Source of the DNA: Pararhodobacter oceanensis
Lineage (GTDB): Bacteria; Pseudomonadota; Alphaproteobacteria; Rhodobacterales; Rhodobacteraceae
Reading direction: 5' to 3'
NCBI RefSeq assembly: GCF_003076755.1
Contig: NZ_QDKM01000002.1
Coordinates: 62,001 to 126,000, forward strand
DNA length: 64,000 bases
In this document: one piece after another, positions 24,266-34,504 of the stretch
How the letters are laid out: each line of letters starts with the position of its first letter
Position numbering within the stretch: the first letter of the stretch is position 1
The notes under the pieces: generated by a model
What the model was told of the DNA's origin: nothing
The model's database searches: none
The model's input: only the letters and a program-made list of their open reading frames with translations
Program-made: the position numbers and the translations under genes

Positions 24266-24634
24266 ATGATCCAGATGCAAACTAATCTGGATGTTGCTGA
24301 CAACTCCGGCGCGCGCCGAGTTCAGTGCATCAAGGTTTTGGGCGGTTCGCATCGCCGCTATGCATCCGTAGGCGACATCATCGTCGTCTCGGTAAAAGAA
24401 GCGATTCCGAAAGGCCGTGTGAAAAAAGGCGACGTCCGTAAGGCCGTCGTTGTGCGCACCGCCAAGGAAGTTCGTCGTGCAGACGGTTCTGCCATCCGTT
24501 TTGACCGCAATGCTGCCGTCATCCTGAATCCTCAGGGTGAGCCGGTTGGCACGCGTATCTTCGGGCCGGTGGTTCGTGAATTGCGCGCGAAGAACTTCAT
24601 GAAGATCATCTCGCTGGCGCCGGAGGTGCTGTGA
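24266..24634 (+). CDS. rplN: 50S ribosomal protein L14
   Basis: 122-residue L14 at the subunit interface and RsfS docking site. [27 protein letters not shown] start and [19 protein letters not shown] end are canonical. CGGGAGA precedes the ATG. The stop overlaps the rplX ATG by 1 nt. Confidence 0.99.
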   Translation: MIQMQTNLDVADNSGARRVQCIKVLGGSHRRYASVGDIIVVSVKEAIPKGRVKKGDVRKAVVVRTAKEVRRADGSAIRFDRNAAVILNPQGEPVGTRIFGPVVRELRAKNFMKIISLAPEVL

Positions 24635-24939
24635 TGGCTGCGAAACTCAAAAAGGGCGACAAGGTCGTCGTTTTGACCGGTAAGGACAAAGGCAAGCAGG
24701 GGGAAATTACCTCGGTGTCGCCTTCGACCGGCAAAGCCGTGGTGGACGGGGTGAATATCGCCATCCGTCACACCAAACAAAGCCAAACCGCGCAGGGCGG
24801 CCGCTTGCCGCAGGCAATGCCGATCGACCTGTCGAACCTTGCTCTGCTGGACGCAAACGGCAAAGCCACCCGCGTGGGTTTCCGCGTTGAAGACGGTGAG
24901 AAGGTTCGTTTCGCCAAGACGACCGGAGAGGTGATCTGA
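24634..24939 (+). CDS. rplX: 50S ribosomal protein L24
   Basis: 101-residue L24 with a KOW motif ([20 protein letters not shown]), an initiator of 50S assembly. The ATG at 24634 is chosen over the GTG three bases earlier because it gives the TGATG coupling with rplN and a standard N-terminus. The end overlaps the rplE start by 1 nt. Confidence 0.97.
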   Translation: MAAKLKKGDKVVVLTGKDKGKQGEITSVSPSTGKAVVDGVNIAIRHTKQSQTAQGGRLPQAMPIDLSNLALLDANGKATRVGFRVEDGEKVRFAKTTGEVI

Positions 24940-25499
24940 TGTTGGACACCGCAACCTATACCCCGCGTCTGAAAGCCGATTATCAAAACCGCATCCGTGC
25001 GGCGATGATCGAAGAATTCGGCTATAAGAACGCAATGATGGCCCCCAAGCTCGACAAGATCGTGCTGAACATGGGCGTCGGTGAAGCTGTCAAGGACACC
25101 AAAAAGGTGAAATCGGCAGAGGCAGATATGACCCTGATTGCGGGTCAGAAAGCTGTCATCACCAAAGCCAAGAATTCGATCGCAGGCTTTCGGGTCCGCG
25201 AAGAGATGCCTCTCGGCGTCAAGGTCACCCTGCGCGGCGACCGGATGTATGAATTCTTGGACCGCCTGATCACCGTGGCTCTGCCCCGCGTCCGCGACTT
25301 CCGCGGCGTCAAAGGCACTTCGTTTGATGGCCGTGGCAACTATGCCATGGGAATCAAAGAGCACATCGTGTTCCCGGAAATCGACTTTGATAAAGTTGAT
25401 GAAGTCTGGGGCATGGACGTGATCATCTGCACGACTGCGGCAACCGACGCGGAAGCCAAGGCGCTGTTGAAACTGTTCAACATGCCGTTCAACAGCTGA
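24939..25499 (+). CDS. rplE: 50S ribosomal protein L5
   Basis: 186-residue L5 that binds 5S rRNA in the central protuberance. [49 protein letters not shown] and [25 protein letters not shown] are canonical. Coupled to rplX by TGATG; rpsN follows 21 nt later. Confidence 0.99.
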   Translation: MLDTATYTPRLKADYQNRIRAAMIEEFGYKNAMMAPKLDKIVLNMGVGEAVKDTKKVKSAEADMTLIAGQKAVITKAKNSIAGFRVREEMPLGVKVTLRGDRMYEFLDRLITVALPRVRDFRGVKGTSFDGRGNYAMGIKEHIVFPEIDFDKVDEVWGMDVIICTTAATDAEAKALLKLFNMPFNS

Positions 25500-25520
25500 C
25501 GCGGAAGGAGAGGAATAAAC

Positions 25521-25826
25521 ATGGCCAAGAAATCAATGGTCGAACGCGAGAAGAAGCGCCAGCGCATGGTCGAGCAGTATGCTGCCAAGCGCGCCGCCCT
25601 GAAAGCGATCATCAACGACCAGTCCCTGCCGATGGAAGAGCGCTTCAAAGCGAATCTGAAGCTCGCTGAATTGCCGCGCAACTCGTCGGCAACCCGTCTG
25701 CACAACCGCTGCGAACTGACCGGCCGCCCGAAGGCCTACTATCGCAAACTGCAACTTAGCCGCATCATGCTGCGTGACTTGTCCTCGAATGGGCAGGTTC
25801 CGGGTATGGTCAAGTCTAGCTGGTAA
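25521..25826 (+). CDS. rpsN: 30S ribosomal protein S14 (zinc-free long form)
   Basis: 101-residue S14 of the C-minus type: the zinc-binding cysteine pairs are absent and only one Cys ([11 protein letters not shown]) remains. C-terminus [11 protein letters not shown] is canonical. GGAGAGGAATAAAC precedes the ATG. Confidence 0.99.
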   Translation: MAKKSMVEREKKRQRMVEQYAAKRAALKAIINDQSLPMEERFKANLKLAELPRNSSATRLHNRCELTGRPKAYYRKLQLSRIMLRDLSSNGQVPGMVKSSW

Positions 25827-25838
25827 GGAGGAAAGATC

Positions 25839-26237
25839 ATGGCGATCAACGATCCTCTCGGCGATATGCTGACCCGTATCCGTAACGCGCAGCTGCGTGG
25901 CAAAACGAGCGTCCGGACCCCGGCCTCGAAAGTCCGCGCCTGGGTGCTCGATGTGCTGCAGTCCGAAGGCTATATCCGTGGTTACACGGCTGGCACCTCG
26001 GCTGACGGTCACCCCGAGCTGACCATCGAGCTCAAGTATTCGTCGGGTGAACCGGCGATCCGCGAGCTCAGCCGCGTCTCCAAGCCGGGCCGTCGTGTCT
26101 ACGCCGGCGTCAAAGAAATCCCGCAGGTTCGCAACGGTCTGGGTGTTTCGGTGGTTTCGACCCCGAAAGGCATCATGTCCGACGCGAATGCACGCGCAGC
26201 CAACGTCGGCGGCGAAGTGCTCTGCCGTGTATTCTGA
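25839..26237 (+). CDS. rpsH: 30S ribosomal protein S8
   Basis: 132-residue S8, which binds helix 21 of 16S r[25 protein letters not shown] start; [30 protein letters not shown] is canonical. In E. coli S8 represses the spc operon at rplE; a similar structure is not obvious here. GGAGG precedes the ATG. Confidence 0.99.
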   Translation: MAINDPLGDMLTRIRNAQLRGKTSVRTPASKVRAWVLDVLQSEGYIRGYTAGTSADGHPELTIELKYSSGEPAIRELSRVSKPGRRVYAGVKEIPQVRNGLGVSVVSTPKGIMSDANARAANVGGEVLCRVF

Positions 26238-26248
26238 GGAGGGCTGAC

Positions 26249-26782
26249 ATGTCTCGTATTGGCAAGAAGCCTGTTGCACTGCCCCAAGGCGTCACTGCGA
26301 CGATCTCGGGCCAGTCCATCGAAGTCAAAGGGCCCAAGGGCACCCGCAACTTCACCGCAACCGATGACGTCGATCTGGTGCTCGAAGATGGTGCCGTAGC
26401 GGTCAAGCCGCGCGGGTCCTCCAAGCGCGCGCGCCAGCAGTGGGGAATGACCCGCTCGATGCTCGCCAACCTCGCGGTCGGCGTGTCTGCCGGTTTCAAG
26501 AAAGACCTTGAACTGGTCGGCGTTGGTTACCGTGCCGCAATGCAGGGCAAGGACCTGAAATTGCAGCTCGGCTACAGCCACGACGTGATCTTTAACGCCC
26601 CCGAGGGCGTGACGATCAGCACCCCCAAGCCCACCGAAGTGGTGGTCGAAGGGATTGACCAGCAAGTCGTGGGTCAGGTTGCCGCAAACATCCGCGCATG
26701 GCGCAAGCCCGAGCCCTATAAGGGCAAAGGCATCCGCTATAAGGATGAGTATATCTTCCGCAAGGAAGGCAAGAAGAAGTAA
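26249..26782 (+). CDS. rplF: 50S ribosomal protein L6
   Basis: 177-residue L6 with two duplicated domains, near the factor-binding site. [19 protein letters not shown] start and the [23 protein letters not shown] tail are typical. Spaced 11 nt on each side. Confidence 0.99.
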   Translation: MSRIGKKPVALPQGVTATISGQSIEVKGPKGTRNFTATDDVDLVLEDGAVAVKPRGSSKRARQQWGMTRSMLANLAVGVSAGFKKDLELVGVGYRAAMQGKDLKLQLGYSHDVIFNAPEGVTISTPKPTEVVVEGIDQQVVGQVAANIRAWRKPEPYKGKGIRYKDEYIFRKEGKKK

Positions 26783-26793
26783 GGGCGTTTACG

Positions 26794-27153
26794 ATGGCGA
26801 ACACAAAAATGAAGCTGTTCCAAAAGCGTCGTCAGCGCGTGCGGAACAAACTGCGGAAAACCGCCAATGGCCGTCTGCGCCTGTCGGTTCACCGTTCGAA
26901 CAAGAACATCAGCTGCCAGCTGATCGACGATCTCAACGGCACCACCGTTGCGGCCGCCTCGACGCTGGAAAAAGAGCTGGGTGTGGTCGGTGTGAACAAC
27001 ATCGACGCGGCCACCAAGGTTGGCTCCAAGATTGCCGAGCGCGCGAAAGCGGCCGGTATCGAAGAGTGCTATTTCGACCGTGGCGGCTTCTTGTTCCATG
27101 GCAAGGTCAAAGCTCTGGCCGATGCCGCTCGCGAAGGCGGGTTGAAGTTCTAA
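26794..27153 (+). CDS. rplR: 50S ribosomal protein L18
   Basis: 119-residue L18, a 5S rRNA binder. The [25 protein letters not shown] and [33 protein letters not shown] blocks are canonical. An unusually long 132-nt gap with a GAGAC...GGCGCC-GCTCT-GGCGCC...GTCTC hairpin (27154-27188) separates it from rpsE. Confidence 0.99.
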   Translation: MANTKMKLFQKRRQRVRNKLRKTANGRLRLSVHRSNKNISCQLIDDLNGTTVAAASTLEKELGVVGVNNIDAATKVGSKIAERAKAAGIEECYFDRGGFLFHGKVKALADAAREGGLKF

Positions 27154-27285
27154 GAGACCTGAAGGCGGCGCCGCTCTGGCGCCGTCTCGATGATCCGGGA
27201 CGGGTGCAGCCCTTGGCCGCGCCCGTCACCGCGATTGAATTTCACGGCGCAGCTTGAGACGCGCCACCTTTGAAAGGATGCCTTG

Positions 27286-27843
27286 ATGGCAGAACGTGAT
27301 AATCGCCGGGGTCGCCGCGACGACCGTGATGAAAATCCTGAGTTTCAGGATCGTCTGGTAGCAATCAACCGGGTGTCGAAAACCGTGAAGGGTGGTAAGC
27401 GCTTCGGTTTCGCCGCTCTCGTGGTTGTTGGCGACCAGAAGGGCCGTGTCGGCTTTGGTAAGGGCAAGGCGAAAGAAGTGCCTGAAGCCGTGCGCAAAGC
27501 CACCGAGCAAGCCAAACGCCAGATGATCCGCGTGCCGCTGCGCGACGGTCGCACCCTGCACCATGACGTCGAAGGCCGCCACGGCGCTGGCCGCGTGATG
27601 ATGCGCTCGGCTGTTGCCGGTACCGGGGTGATCGCCGGTGGTCCGATGCGTGCGGTGTTCGAGATGCTCGGCCTGCAGGACGTTGTGGCCAAGTCGCTCG
27701 GTTCGCAAAACCCGTATAACATGATCCGTGCAACGATGGACGGCCTCAAAAAGGAAGCCAGCCCCCGCCAGATCGCGCAGCGTCGCGGTAAAAAGGTGGC
27801 TGACATCCTGAAGAAGCCCGAAACCGAAACCACAGACGCGTAA
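27286..27843 (+). CDS. rpsE: 30S ribosomal protein S5
   Basis: 185-residue S5, a decoding-fidelity protein. [20 protein letters not shown] and [20 protein letters not shown] are canonical. The ATG at 27286 has AAAGGA 10 nt upstream and is preferred over the adjacent TTG. Confidence 0.98.
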   Translation: MAERDNRRGRRDDRDENPEFQDRLVAINRVSKTVKGGKRFGFAALVVVGDQKGRVGFGKGKAKEVPEAVRKATEQAKRQMIRVPLRDGRTLHHDVEGRHGAGRVMMRSAVAGTGVIAGGPMRAVFEMLGLQDVVAKSLGSQNPYNMIRATMDGLKKEASPRQIAQRRGKKVADILKKPETETTDA

Positions 27844-27855
27844 GGAGAACGGGAC

Positions 27856-28041
27856 ATGGCTACTATTGTTGTCAAACAGATCGCCTCGCCGATCCGTCGC
27901 CCCGCCGAGCAGCGTGCCACGCTGATCGGTCTGGGCCTGAACAAAATGCACCGCACCCGCGAGCTGGAAGACACCCCTTCCATCCGCGGCATGGTCGCAA
28001 AGGTTTCGCATTTGGTCGAAATCGTCGAAGAAAAGGCCTAA
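27856..28041 (+). CDS. rpmD: 50S ribosomal protein L30
   Basis: 61-residue L30. [20 protein letters not shown] start and [20 protein letters not shown] are canonical. AAGGAGAACGGGAC precedes the ATG. Normally rplO follows immediately; here a REP palindrome and a strong terminator follow. Confidence 0.98.
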   Translation: MATIVVKQIASPIRRPAEQRATLIGLGLNKMHRTRELEDTPSIRGMVAKVSHLVEIVEEKA

Positions 28042-28059
28042 GGGCCAGCGTTCGCTGAC

Positions 28060-28084
28060 GGTGCGTGCAAAGCACACACCCTAC
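28060..28084 (-). repeat. REP-like palindrome (copy 7, reverse)
   Basis: GGTGCGTGC, AAA, GCACACACC, CTAC, identical to copy 4, lying 18 bp after the rpmD stop and directly before a terminator, exactly as copy 4 lies before the rplP terminator. Confidence 0.87.
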
Positions 28085-28100
28085 GGCTGACGAATTGAAA

Positions 28101-28128
28101 AGCCCCGGTCACCAGACCGGGGCTTTTT
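28101..28128 (+). terminator. Intrinsic terminator after rpmD
   Basis: AGCCCCGGTC, loop ACCA, GACCGGGGCT, then a T-run (28124-28128). A perfect 10-bp stem that ends the rpmC-rpmD segment. Confidence 0.93.
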
Positions 28129-28170
28129 CTTTTGCAGGGAAACCCTGTGCGCACTCCACACGATGCGCAA

Positions 28171-28301
28171 GGGGTCGCGCCTGACCCTGGGTGGGCGCAA
28201 TGCCCTCTCCACTCCGCGCTGCACTCAAAAGCTTCGATGTCACCCGAGCCACTCAAGCCATCGCCATTGCGCCCTCCCATGGGGAGGGTCGGGCGCGGCC
28301 C
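28171..28301 (+). repeat. Inverted-arm repeat family B, copy B1
   Basis: Left arm GTCGCGCCTGACCCTGGGTGGGCGC, a ~68-bp core (AAAGCTTCGATGTCA, CCACTCAAGCCATCGCCA), and right arm GCGCCCTCCCATGGGGAGGGTCGGGCGCGGCCC cited here by position 28269-28301. The arms are imperfect inverted repeats; the right arm also folds on itself (CCCTCCCATGGGGAGGG). Confidence 0.8.
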
Positions 28302-28478
28302 GTGGTGCCCACGTGCCAGACGGGTCAGCCGGAGTGCCATACGCCCGCGTCAAATTCTCGCTGACCACATTTCATAAAACGGCCTAGCGCCGCGCATGAT
28401 GGGTGGCGTTCGCAGCGCGAAGCGACCACAGGATCTCGCTGCACTCCGTTTCAGCCTGAGAGGCGAGCAACGCGAGAC

Positions 28479-28607
28479 GGGCCGCGCCCGACCCTGGGTG
28501 GGCGCAACGTCCTGTCCACAACGCGGTGGTCTCAAAGCTTCGATGTCAGCCGCGCCACTCAAACCATCGCCAATGCGCCCTCCCGGGGGGAGGGTCGGGC
28601 GCGGCCC
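28479..28607 (+). repeat. Inverted-arm repeat family B, copy B2
   Basis: Left arm GGGCCGCGCCCGACCCTGGG, a core sharing CAAAGCTTCGATGTCA and CCACTCAAACCATCGCCA with B1, and a right arm at 28575-28607 with the stem CCCTCCCGGGGGGAGGG. Copies differ by scattered substitutions, so they have diverged since duplication. Confidence 0.8.
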
Positions 28608-28765
28608 GGCGGGGGCGCCGGGCGGGGCGGGTGAACTGGAGCACTTATGACCATCGGCAATTCGCGCGGTGCCCCGACGTCACGCGGCACACGCAGGACG
28701 CTGCACCACCCGCACAACGCTGTCTCTACCGCCACCCGCGCCGTGCCCCAGCGTCATGCACGCCC

Positions 28766-28838
28766 CGCACCACTGCCACGGCCGCGCCTCCAGATCACCG
28801 GCTACCACCCGCACCACTGCCACGGCCGCGCCTCCAGA
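28766..28838 (+). repeat. Direct repeat of 29 bp with 44-bp period
   Basis: The same 29 bp, beginning CGCACCACTGCCACGGCCGC, occurs at 28766-28794 and 28810-28838, inside a C/A-rich stretch. It looks like a small tandem duplication in non-coding DNA. Confidence 0.8.
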
Positions 28839-28908
28839 CCACCTGCCACAGCCTGCGTCACCGCCACAGCCCGCGCCGCCCACACCACCGCCACACCCCC
28901 GCCGCGCC

Positions 28909-28933
28909 GTAGGGTGTGTGCTTCGTACGCACC
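28909..28933 (+). repeat. REP-like palindrome (copy 8, forward)
   Basis: GTAG, GGTGTGTGC, loop TTC, GTACGCACC; two positions pair as G-T. It lies 30 bp upstream of the rplO promoter candidate. Confidence 0.78.
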
Positions 28934-28963
28934 GTCCCCGGAGCTTGCGCGCCACCACATCCC

Positions 28964-28991
28964 TTGCGTCCGGCGCGTTCCCCGTCTATAC
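28964..28991 (+). promoter_or_regulatory. Candidate promoter for rplO-secY-adk
   Basis: TTGCGT (28964-28969), 16-bp spacer, CTATAC (28986-28991). The -10 box is identical to that of the rpsL promoter. Needed because of the terminator after rpmD. Confidence 0.5.
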
Positions 28992-29097
28992 GCCCGATCA
29001 CGACTCCCTGTATCCCCTCGGGGTCGATCTATATCTGTAACACGCCGTGTTGCCCCGATCCGTCGCTGGTGGGGTATTCCGGACAAGGAGAAGCGAC

Positions 29098-29577
29098 ATG
29101 AAACTCAACGAACTTCACGACAACGAAGGCGCGAACCGCAAGAAAAAGCGCGTCGCCCGTGGCCCGGGTTCGGGCAAGGGTAAAATGGCCGGCCGTGGTA
29201 TCAAAGGCCAGAAGTCGCGCTCGGGCGTGGCGATCAACGCCTATGAAGGCGGCCAGATGCCGCTCTATCGCCGCCTGCCCAAGCGTGGCTTCAGCAAGCC
29301 GAACCGCAAAGAATGGGCGGTCACCAACCTCGGCGCCATCGAGGCGTTTATCGAAGCCGGCAAAATCGACGCCGCCGCCGAGATCAACGCCGAAGTGCTG
29401 GTCGCCTCGGGTCTGGTGCGCCGCAAGCTTGACGGCATCCGCGTTCTGGCCAAAGGTGAGGTCACCCGCGCGCTGAATATTTCGGTCGCCGGTGCTTCGA
29501 AAGCCGCTGTTGAAGCGGTCGAGAAAGCCGGTGGAACGCTGAAAACCGCGGTCGCCGCAGCCGAAGCTGCCGAATAA
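29098..29577 (+). CDS. rplO: 50S ribosomal protein L15
   Basis: 159-residue L15, a late-assembly protein. [42 protein letters not shown] and [18 protein letters not shown] are canonical. The frame extends upstream, but ACAAGGAGAAGCGAC fixes the ATG at 29098. First gene of the rplO-secY-adk segment. Confidence 0.98.
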   Translation: MKLNELHDNEGANRKKKRVARGPGSGKGKMAGRGIKGQKSRSGVAINAYEGGQMPLYRRLPKRGFSKPNRKEWAVTNLGAIEAFIEAGKIDAAAEINAEVLVASGLVRRKLDGIRVLAKGEVTRALNISVAGASKAAVEAVEKAGGTLKTAVAAAEAAE

Positions 29578-29681
29578 GGTGTTGTGACGGGGCCATTCGC
29601 CCCTTACATCATCCGCATAGGTTTTCCTGCGCCGCCACCGGGAACCGGACTGGCGGCGCTGTCACGTAAGAAAGACAGACC

Positions 29682-31064
29682 ATGGCATCAGCTGCAGAGC
29701 AAATGGCGGCCAACACGTCTTGGGCCACCCTCGTTAAGGCGAAAGATCTGCGCCAGCGCATCGTTTTTGCGATTGGCCTTTTGATCGTATACCGGCTCGG
29801 GACGTATATCCCGGTTCCGGGTATCGACGGTGGCGCATTGCGCGAATTCATGACCGACGCGGCCGCAGGCATCGGCGGCATGCTCAATATGTTCACCGGC
29901 GGTGCGATTTCCCGCATGGGGATCTTCGCGCTCGGCATCATGCCGTATATTTCCGCCTCGATTATCGTGCAGCTTGTCGCCTCGATGTATGGCCCGTGGC
30001 AGAACCTGCGCAAAGAGGGCGAGTTGGGGCGGCGCAAGCTCAACCAATACACCCGCTATGGCACGGTGTTTCTGGCGCTCCTGCAGTCTTACGGCCTCGC
30101 GGTCAGCCTTGAGGCCGGCGAATTGGCCACCGATCCGGGCTGGTTCTTCCGCATCTCGACGATCATCACGCTGGTCGGCGGCACATTGTTCCTGATGTGG
30201 CTTGGTGAGCAGATCACCGCCCGCGGCATCGGCAATGGCGTCTCGCTGATCATCTTTGTCGGCATTATCGCCGAGGTGCCCGGACAGCTGGCGCAATTCC
30301 TCAGCCAGGGCCGCTCGGGCTCGGTCAGCCCGGTGGTAGTGATCGGCATCCTGTTGATGATGATCGCGCTCGTGGCCTTTGTGGTGTTCATGGAACGCGC
30401 CATTCGAAAGGTGCATATCCAGTATCCGCGGCGTCAGGTCGGCATGAAAGTCTATGACGGCGGCTCCTCGCATCTGCCGATCAAGGTCAACCCGGCCAAC
30501 GTGATTCCGGCGATCTTTGCCTCCTCGCTGCTCCTGCTGCCGACGACGATCTCGACCTTCTCGGGCAATGCCACCAATCCGGTGATGGCCACGGTGCTGG
30601 CCTATTTCGGCCCCGGCCAGCCCTTGTATCTGGCGTTCTTCACCGCGCTCATTGTCTTCTTTACCTTCTTCTACACGCTCAATGTGTCGTTCAAGGTCGA
30701 TGATGTGGCCGACAATCTGAAGAACCAGAATGGCTTTATTCCCGGTATCCGTCCGGGCAAGCGCACCGAAGAGTATCTCTATTTCGTCGTCACCCGTCTG
30801 GTGACCGTCGGCGCGCTCTATCTGGCCTTTGTGGCGCTGCTGCCCGAGATCCTGCGCGCGCAATTGTCGATCCCCTTCTACTTTGGCGGCACCTCGGTGC
30901 TGATTGTTGTCGCGGTGACACTGGACACCATGAGCCAAGTGCAGTCTCATCTCGTTGCGCATCAATACGAGGGCTTGCTGGAGCGCTCGCAATTGCGCGG
31001 TCGCGGCGGTAAGGGCGGCGGCAAGAAAGGGTCTACGAAACGGAAAGGGCCGGCACTGAGATGA
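29682..31064 (+). CDS. secY: Preprotein translocase subunit SecY
   Basis: 460-residue, ten-helix channel of the SecYEG translocon. [22 protein letters not shown] at TM1/plug, [18 protein letters not shown] in TM2, and the conserved basic C5 loop region ([16 protein letters not shown]) are visible. A charged Gly/Lys/Arg tail ends the protein. The ribosome site is weak (AAGAAAGA), and 104 nt separate it from rplO. Stop and adk start overlap (ATGA). Confidence 0.98.
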   Translation: MASAAEQMAANTSWATLVKAKDLRQRIVFAIGLLIVYRLGTYIPVPGIDGGALREFMTDAAAGIGGMLNMFTGGAISRMGIFALGIMPYISASIIVQLVASMYGPWQNLRKEGELGRRKLNQYTRYGTVFLALLQSYGLAVSLEAGELATDPGWFFRISTIITLVGGTLFLMWLGEQITARGIGNGVSLIIFVGIIAEVPGQLAQFLSQGRSGSVSPVVVIGILLMMIALVAFVVFMERAIRKVHIQYPRRQVGMKVYDGGSSHLPIKVNPANVIPAIFASSLLLLPTTISTFSGNATNPVMATVLAYFGPGQPLYLAFFTALIVFFTFFYTLNVSFKVDDVADNLKNQNGFIPGIRPGKRTEEYLYFVVTRLVTVGALYLAFVALLPEILRAQLSIPFYFGGTSVLIVVAVTLDTMSQVQSHLVAHQYEGLLERSQLRGRGGKGGGKKGSTKRKGPALR

Positions 31065-31705
31065 ATATAATACTGCTGGGCGCGCCAGGCGCTGGAAAGG
31101 GAACCCAGGCACGGGTCCTCGTGGAAACGCGCGGCATGATGCAACTCTCGACCGGGGATATGCTGCGTGCAGCACGGACCTCGGGCACCGGGATGGGGCA
31201 GAAGGTCGCCGAGATCATGGATGCGGGCCAATTGGTCACCGATGAGATCGTCATCGGCCTGATTTCCGAGCAACTGGACGGCGCGCACAGCGGTGGTTTC
31301 ATCTTTGACGGCTTCCCGCGCACCTTGGCGCAGGCCGATGCTCTGGCCGATCTTCTGGCCGCCAAAGGGCAGCAGATCGACGCGGTGATCGAATTGCGCG
31401 TCGATGACGAGGCGCTGGTCGCACGGATCACCGGCCGCTACACCTGCGGCAATTGCGGTGAGGTCTACCACGACGCCACCAAACCGACCAAGACCGAGGG
31501 CGTCTGCGATGTCTGCGGCTCGGGCAACCTGCAGCGGCGTGCCGATGACAACGAAGACAGCCTGCGCCAGCGGTTGATGGAATACTATAAAAAGACCTCG
31601 CCGCTGATTGGCTATTACTACGCCAAAGGCAGCCTGCGGGTGATCGACGGGCTGCAAGAGATGGAGGCGGTGACCGCGGATGTGGGCGCTGCTCTCGACA
31701 AGTGA
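31061..31705 (+). CDS. adk: Adenylate kinase (zinc-lid type)
   Basis: 214-residue enzyme interconverting ATP + AMP and 2 ADP. P-loop [14 protein letters not shown]-binding [10 protein letters not shown], and [11 protein letters not shown]. The lid contains four Cys as CGNCG...CDVCG (about residues 129-152), a structural zinc site typical of Gram-positive Adk and also found in several Rhodobacterales. Translationally coupled to secY by a 4-nt overlap. Confidence 0.98.
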   Translation: MNIILLGAPGAGKGTQARVLVETRGMMQLSTGDMLRAARTSGTGMGQKVAEIMDAGQLVTDEIVIGLISEQLDGAHSGGFIFDGFPRTLAQADALADLLAAKGQQIDAVIELRVDDEALVARITGRYTCGNCGEVYHDATKPTKTEGVCDVCGSGNLQRRADDNEDSLRQRLMEYYKKTSPLIGYYYAKGSLRVIDGLQEMEAVTADVGAALDK

Positions 31706-31760
31706 TCACCGGCTCTTGACGATCCCCGCAAAACCCACTAGGCGATGCGGCTGATACCTT

Positions 31761-31791
31761 GATCCGAGTCGTTTTCCGACTCGGGTCTTTT
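31761..31791 (+). terminator. Intrinsic terminator/attenuator after adk
   Basis: GATCCGAGTCG, loop TTTTC, CGACTCGGGTC (one G-T), then TTTT. It separates rplO-secY-adk from rpsM-rpsK-rpoA-rplQ, 91 nt before rpsM. Confidence 0.85.
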
Positions 31792-31882
31792 AGTTGGTAT
31801 CCTCATTTGGCACGGCCACTCGGCGCGTGTTGTGAAAAAAGGTTCTGGGACTACGGAACCGCAACGAAAAGGAAAATGCTGC

Positions 31883-32251
31883 GTGGCACGTATTGCTGGC
31901 GTCAACATCCCCACAGGAAAGCGCGTTCCCATCGCTCTGACCTATATCACCGGAATCGGCGCATCCACCGCCGAACAAATCATCGCCGCTCTGAACATCG
32001 ACGCAACCCGTCGTGTGAACCAGCTGTCGGATGATGAGGTCCTGCAAATCCGCGAATACATCGACGCCAATGTGTCGGTCGAAGGCGATCTGCGTCGCGA
32101 AACCCAGATGAACATCAAACGGATGATGGACATGGGCTCGTATCGCGGTCTGCGCCATCGTCGCAACCTGCCTGTGCGCGGTCAGCGCACGCACACCAAC
32201 GCTCGCACCCGCAAAGGCCCCGCAAAGGCCATTGCCGGCAAGAAGAAGTAA
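31883..32251 (+). CDS. rpsM: 30S ribosomal protein S13
   Basis: 122-residue S13, bridging the subunits in the 30S head. [26 protein letters not shown] start and [25 protein letters not shown] end are canonical. The start is GTG at 31883 with AAAAGGA 9 nt upstream; the longer frame has no homology and a nearby ATG is out of frame. Confidence 0.97.
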   Translation: MARIAGVNIPTGKRVPIALTYITGIGASTAEQIIAALNIDATRRVNQLSDDEVLQIREYIDANVSVEGDLRRETQMNIKRMMDMGSYRGLRHRRNLPVRGQRTHTNARTRKGPAKAIAGKKK

Positions 32252-32266
32252 GGGGAGGCAGGACTA

Positions 32267-32656
32267 ATGGCTCGCGAAAAAACCCGCGCTAAGCGGAAAG
32301 AACGGAAAAACATTGCCGCCGGTGTGGCGCATGTGAATTCCACCTTTAACAACACCAAGATCCTGATCTCGGACGTGCAGGGCAATGCGATCTCCTGGTC
32401 GTCGGCTGGCACCATGGGCTTCAAGGGGTCGCGTAAATCGACCCCCTATGCTGCCCAGTTGGCCGCCGAAGACGCCGCCAAAAAGGCACAGGACCACGGT
32501 CTGCGCACCCTCGAAGTCGAAGTGCAGGGTCCGGGCTCGGGCCGCGAATCGGCGCTGCGTGCGCTGGCCGCTGCTGGCCTCGTGATCACCTCGATCCGCG
32601 ACGTGACCCCGCTGGCGCACAACGGTTGCCGCCCGCCCAAGCGTCGCCGCGTCTAA
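32267..32656 (+). CDS. rpsK: 30S ribosomal protein S11
   Basis: 129-residue S11 on the platform near the Shine-Dalgarno duplex. The block beginning [20 protein letters not shown], the [20 protein letters not shown] segment and the C-terminal [12 protein letters not shown] are canonical. A GGGCCGCGC-CTTTT-GCGCGGTCC hairpin (32676-32698), without a T-tract, lies between it and rpoA. Confidence 0.99.
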   Translation: MAREKTRAKRKERKNIAAGVAHVNSTFNNTKILISDVQGNAISWSSAGTMGFKGSRKSTPYAAQLAAEDAAKKAQDHGLRTLEVEVQGPGSGRESALRALAAAGLVITSIRDVTPLAHNGCRPPKRRRV

Positions 32657-32773
32657 CGCTGGTTACTATTACGACGGGCCGCGCCTTTTGCGCGGTCCGA
32701 TACTGTCATTCTGACTGAACCTCGGGCGTGTCCGGTTTGATCATGAATCGGGTGCAGGTATGGAGGCGACTAC

Positions 32774-33790
32774 ATGATCCACAAAAATTGGCAGGAATTG
32801 ATCAAGCCGGCGCAGCTGGATGTGCGTCCTGGCGCTGATCCGTCGCGTAAGGCGACGGTCACGGCAGAACCGCTTGAGCGCGGCTTTGGCCTGACGCTGG
32901 GCAATGCCCTGCGTCGCGTGCTGATGTCGTCGCTGCAGGGTGCAGCGATCACTTCGGTGCAGATCGACAACGTGCTGCACGAATTCTCCAGCGTCGCTGG
33001 CGTGCGCGAAGACGTGACCGACATCGTCCTCAACCTCAAGGGCGTGGCCCTGCGGATGGACGTCGATGGCCCCAAGCGGGTGACCATCTCGACCCGCGGT
33101 CCGGCGGTTGTCAAAGCTGGCGATATCGCGGTGACGGCGGGCATCGAAGTGCTCAACGCCGACCACGTGATCTGCCACATCGACGAAGGCGCCGAATTGT
33201 TCATGGAACTCACCGTGAACACCGGCAAAGGCTATGTGTCGGCTGATAAAAACCGTCCCGAAGACGCGCCCATCGGGTTGATCCCGATCGATGCGATCTA
33301 CTCGCCGGTGAAGAAAGTCGCCTACGAGGTCGCGCCCACCCGTGAGGGGCAGGTGCTCGACTATGACAAGCTGACGATGAAGATCGAAACCGACGGTTCG
33401 GTGACGCCGGATGACGCGGTGGCCTTTGCCGCCCGCATTCTGCAAGACCAGCTGCAGGTTTTCGTCAACTTCGAAGAGCCGGAAGCCGCAGGCCGTGGCG
33501 ATGCCGACGACGGGCTGGAATTCAACCCGCTGCTGCTCAAGAAGGTCGACGAGCTGGAGCTTTCGGTGCGGTCTGCAAACTGCCTGAAGAACGACAATAT
33601 CGTGTATATTGGCGATCTGATCCAGAAAACCGAAGCCGAGATGCTGCGCACCCCGAACTTCGGCCGCAAGTCCTTGAACGAGATCAAGGAAGTGCTGTCG
33701 GGCATGGGCCTGCATCTGGGTATGGAAGTCGAAGACTGGCCGCCAGAGAACATCGAAGAGCTGGCCAAGCGTTTTGAGGACCAGTTCTAA
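32774..33790 (+). CDS. rpoA: RNA polymerase alpha subunit
   Basis: 338-residue alpha subunit. The N-terminal domain (residues 1-230) has the dimerisation block [20 protein letters not shown]. The C-terminal domain has [44 protein letters not shown], which binds UP elements and activators. ATG at 32774 with GGAGGC upstream. A REP copy begins 4 nt after the stop. Confidence 0.99.
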   Translation: MIHKNWQELIKPAQLDVRPGADPSRKATVTAEPLERGFGLTLGNALRRVLMSSLQGAAITSVQIDNVLHEFSSVAGVREDVTDIVLNLKGVALRMDVDGPKRVTISTRGPAVVKAGDIAVTAGIEVLNADHVICHIDEGAELFMELTVNTGKGYVSADKNRPEDAPIGLIPIDAIYSPVKKVAYEVAPTREGQVLDYDKLTMKIETDGSVTPDDAVAFAARILQDQLQVFVNFEEPEAAGRGDADDGLEFNPLLLKKVDELELSVRSANCLKNDNIVYIGDLIQKTEAEMLRTPNFGRKSLNEIKEVLSGMGLHLGMEVEDWPPENIEELAKRFEDQF

Positions 33791-33794
33791 GAAC

Positions 33795-33819
33795 GGTGCG
33801 TGCAAAGCACACACCCTAC
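33795..33819 (-). repeat. REP-like palindrome (copy 9, reverse) with degenerate partner
   Basis: GGTGCGTGC, AAA, GCACACACC, CTAC directly after rpoA. GTGG plus GGTGTGTGC (33824-33836) then opens a second, decayed copy lacking its right arm, so the pair was once head-to-head as in the fusA-tuf gap. Confidence 0.87.
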
Positions 33820-33961
33820 ATCTGTGGGGTGTGTGCCAAGCCGCATAAGACGACCCGGGGTGCACGCGCCCCAAGACGACTCGGGATATCACCCGCAAGG
33901 AGAGCGGTCCTCACGCAGGGGCCGCCGGACAAAGCAAAACGACGTTAATAGGAGATACACC

Positions 33962-34381
33962 ATGCGTCACGCCCGTGGCTACCGCCGCCTCAACCGGACC
34001 CATGAACACCGCAAAGCGCTGTTCTCGAATATGTGTGGCTCGCTGATCGAGCACGAGCAGATCAAGACCACGCTGCCGAAAGCCAAAGAATTGCGCCCGA
34101 TCATCGAGAAGATGATCACCCTCGCCAAGCGCGGCGATCTGCACGCCCGCCGTCAGGCCGCAGCGATGCTCAAGCAGGACAAGGACGTCGCCAAGCTGTT
34201 CGAAGTCCTCGGCCCGCGCTATGCCGAGCGTCAGGGCGGTTACACCCGCGTGCTGCGCGCCGGTTTCCGCTATGGCGATATGGCACCGATGGCGATCATC
34301 GAATTTGTCGAGCGTGACGTCGAGGCCAAAGGCGCCGCCGACCGCGCCCGCGAAGATGCGGCTGACGACGCCGAAGCGTAA
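33962..34381 (+). CDS. rplQ: 50S ribosomal protein L17
   Basis: 139-residue L17, last gene of the super-cluster. [24 protein letters not shown] start and [27 protein letters not shown] are canonical. The longer frame upstream reads through REP DNA; the ATG at 33962 is supported by AGGAGATACACC. Confidence 0.98.
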   Translation: MRHARGYRRLNRTHEHRKALFSNMCGSLIEHEQIKTTLPKAKELRPIIEKMITLAKRGDLHARRQAAAMLKQDKDVAKLFEVLGPRYAERQGGYTRVLRAGFRYGDMAPMAIIEFVERDVEAKGAADRAREDAADDAEA

Positions 34382-34430
34382 GCAATCGGCACCTAGGCCA
34401 AGCAACTAGGCACGACTTACGAAAAATTGA

Positions 34431-34462
34431 GCCCTCGTTGCCTTGGCAGCGGGGGCTTTTTT
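34431..34462 (+). terminator. Intrinsic terminator after rplQ
   Basis: GCCCTCGTTGCC, loop TT, GGCAGCGGGGGC (two G-T pairs), then six T. Ends the alpha operon. Confidence 0.88.
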
Positions 34463-34504
34463 CTGCACTGAACAGCAGGGCGCCGCCATCGGCGTGCGCC
34501 CGCG

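Larger units (their letters stand above)
28042..29097. other. Non-coding 1.06-kb block between rpmD and rplO
   Basis: Holds REP copy 7, a strong terminator, two family B repeats (B1, B2), a 44-bp-period direct repeat, REP copy 8 and a candidate promoter before rplO. Open frames on both strands are Pro/Arg/His-rich and look like GC-bias artefacts. No gene is supported. Confidence 0.75.

Noticed and set aside
28132-29040. Several Pro/Arg/His-rich open frames between rpmD and rplO
   Set aside because: They follow repeat DNA and have no ribosome sites. The recurring RPPGGRVGRGP peptide is explained by family B nucleotide conservation.
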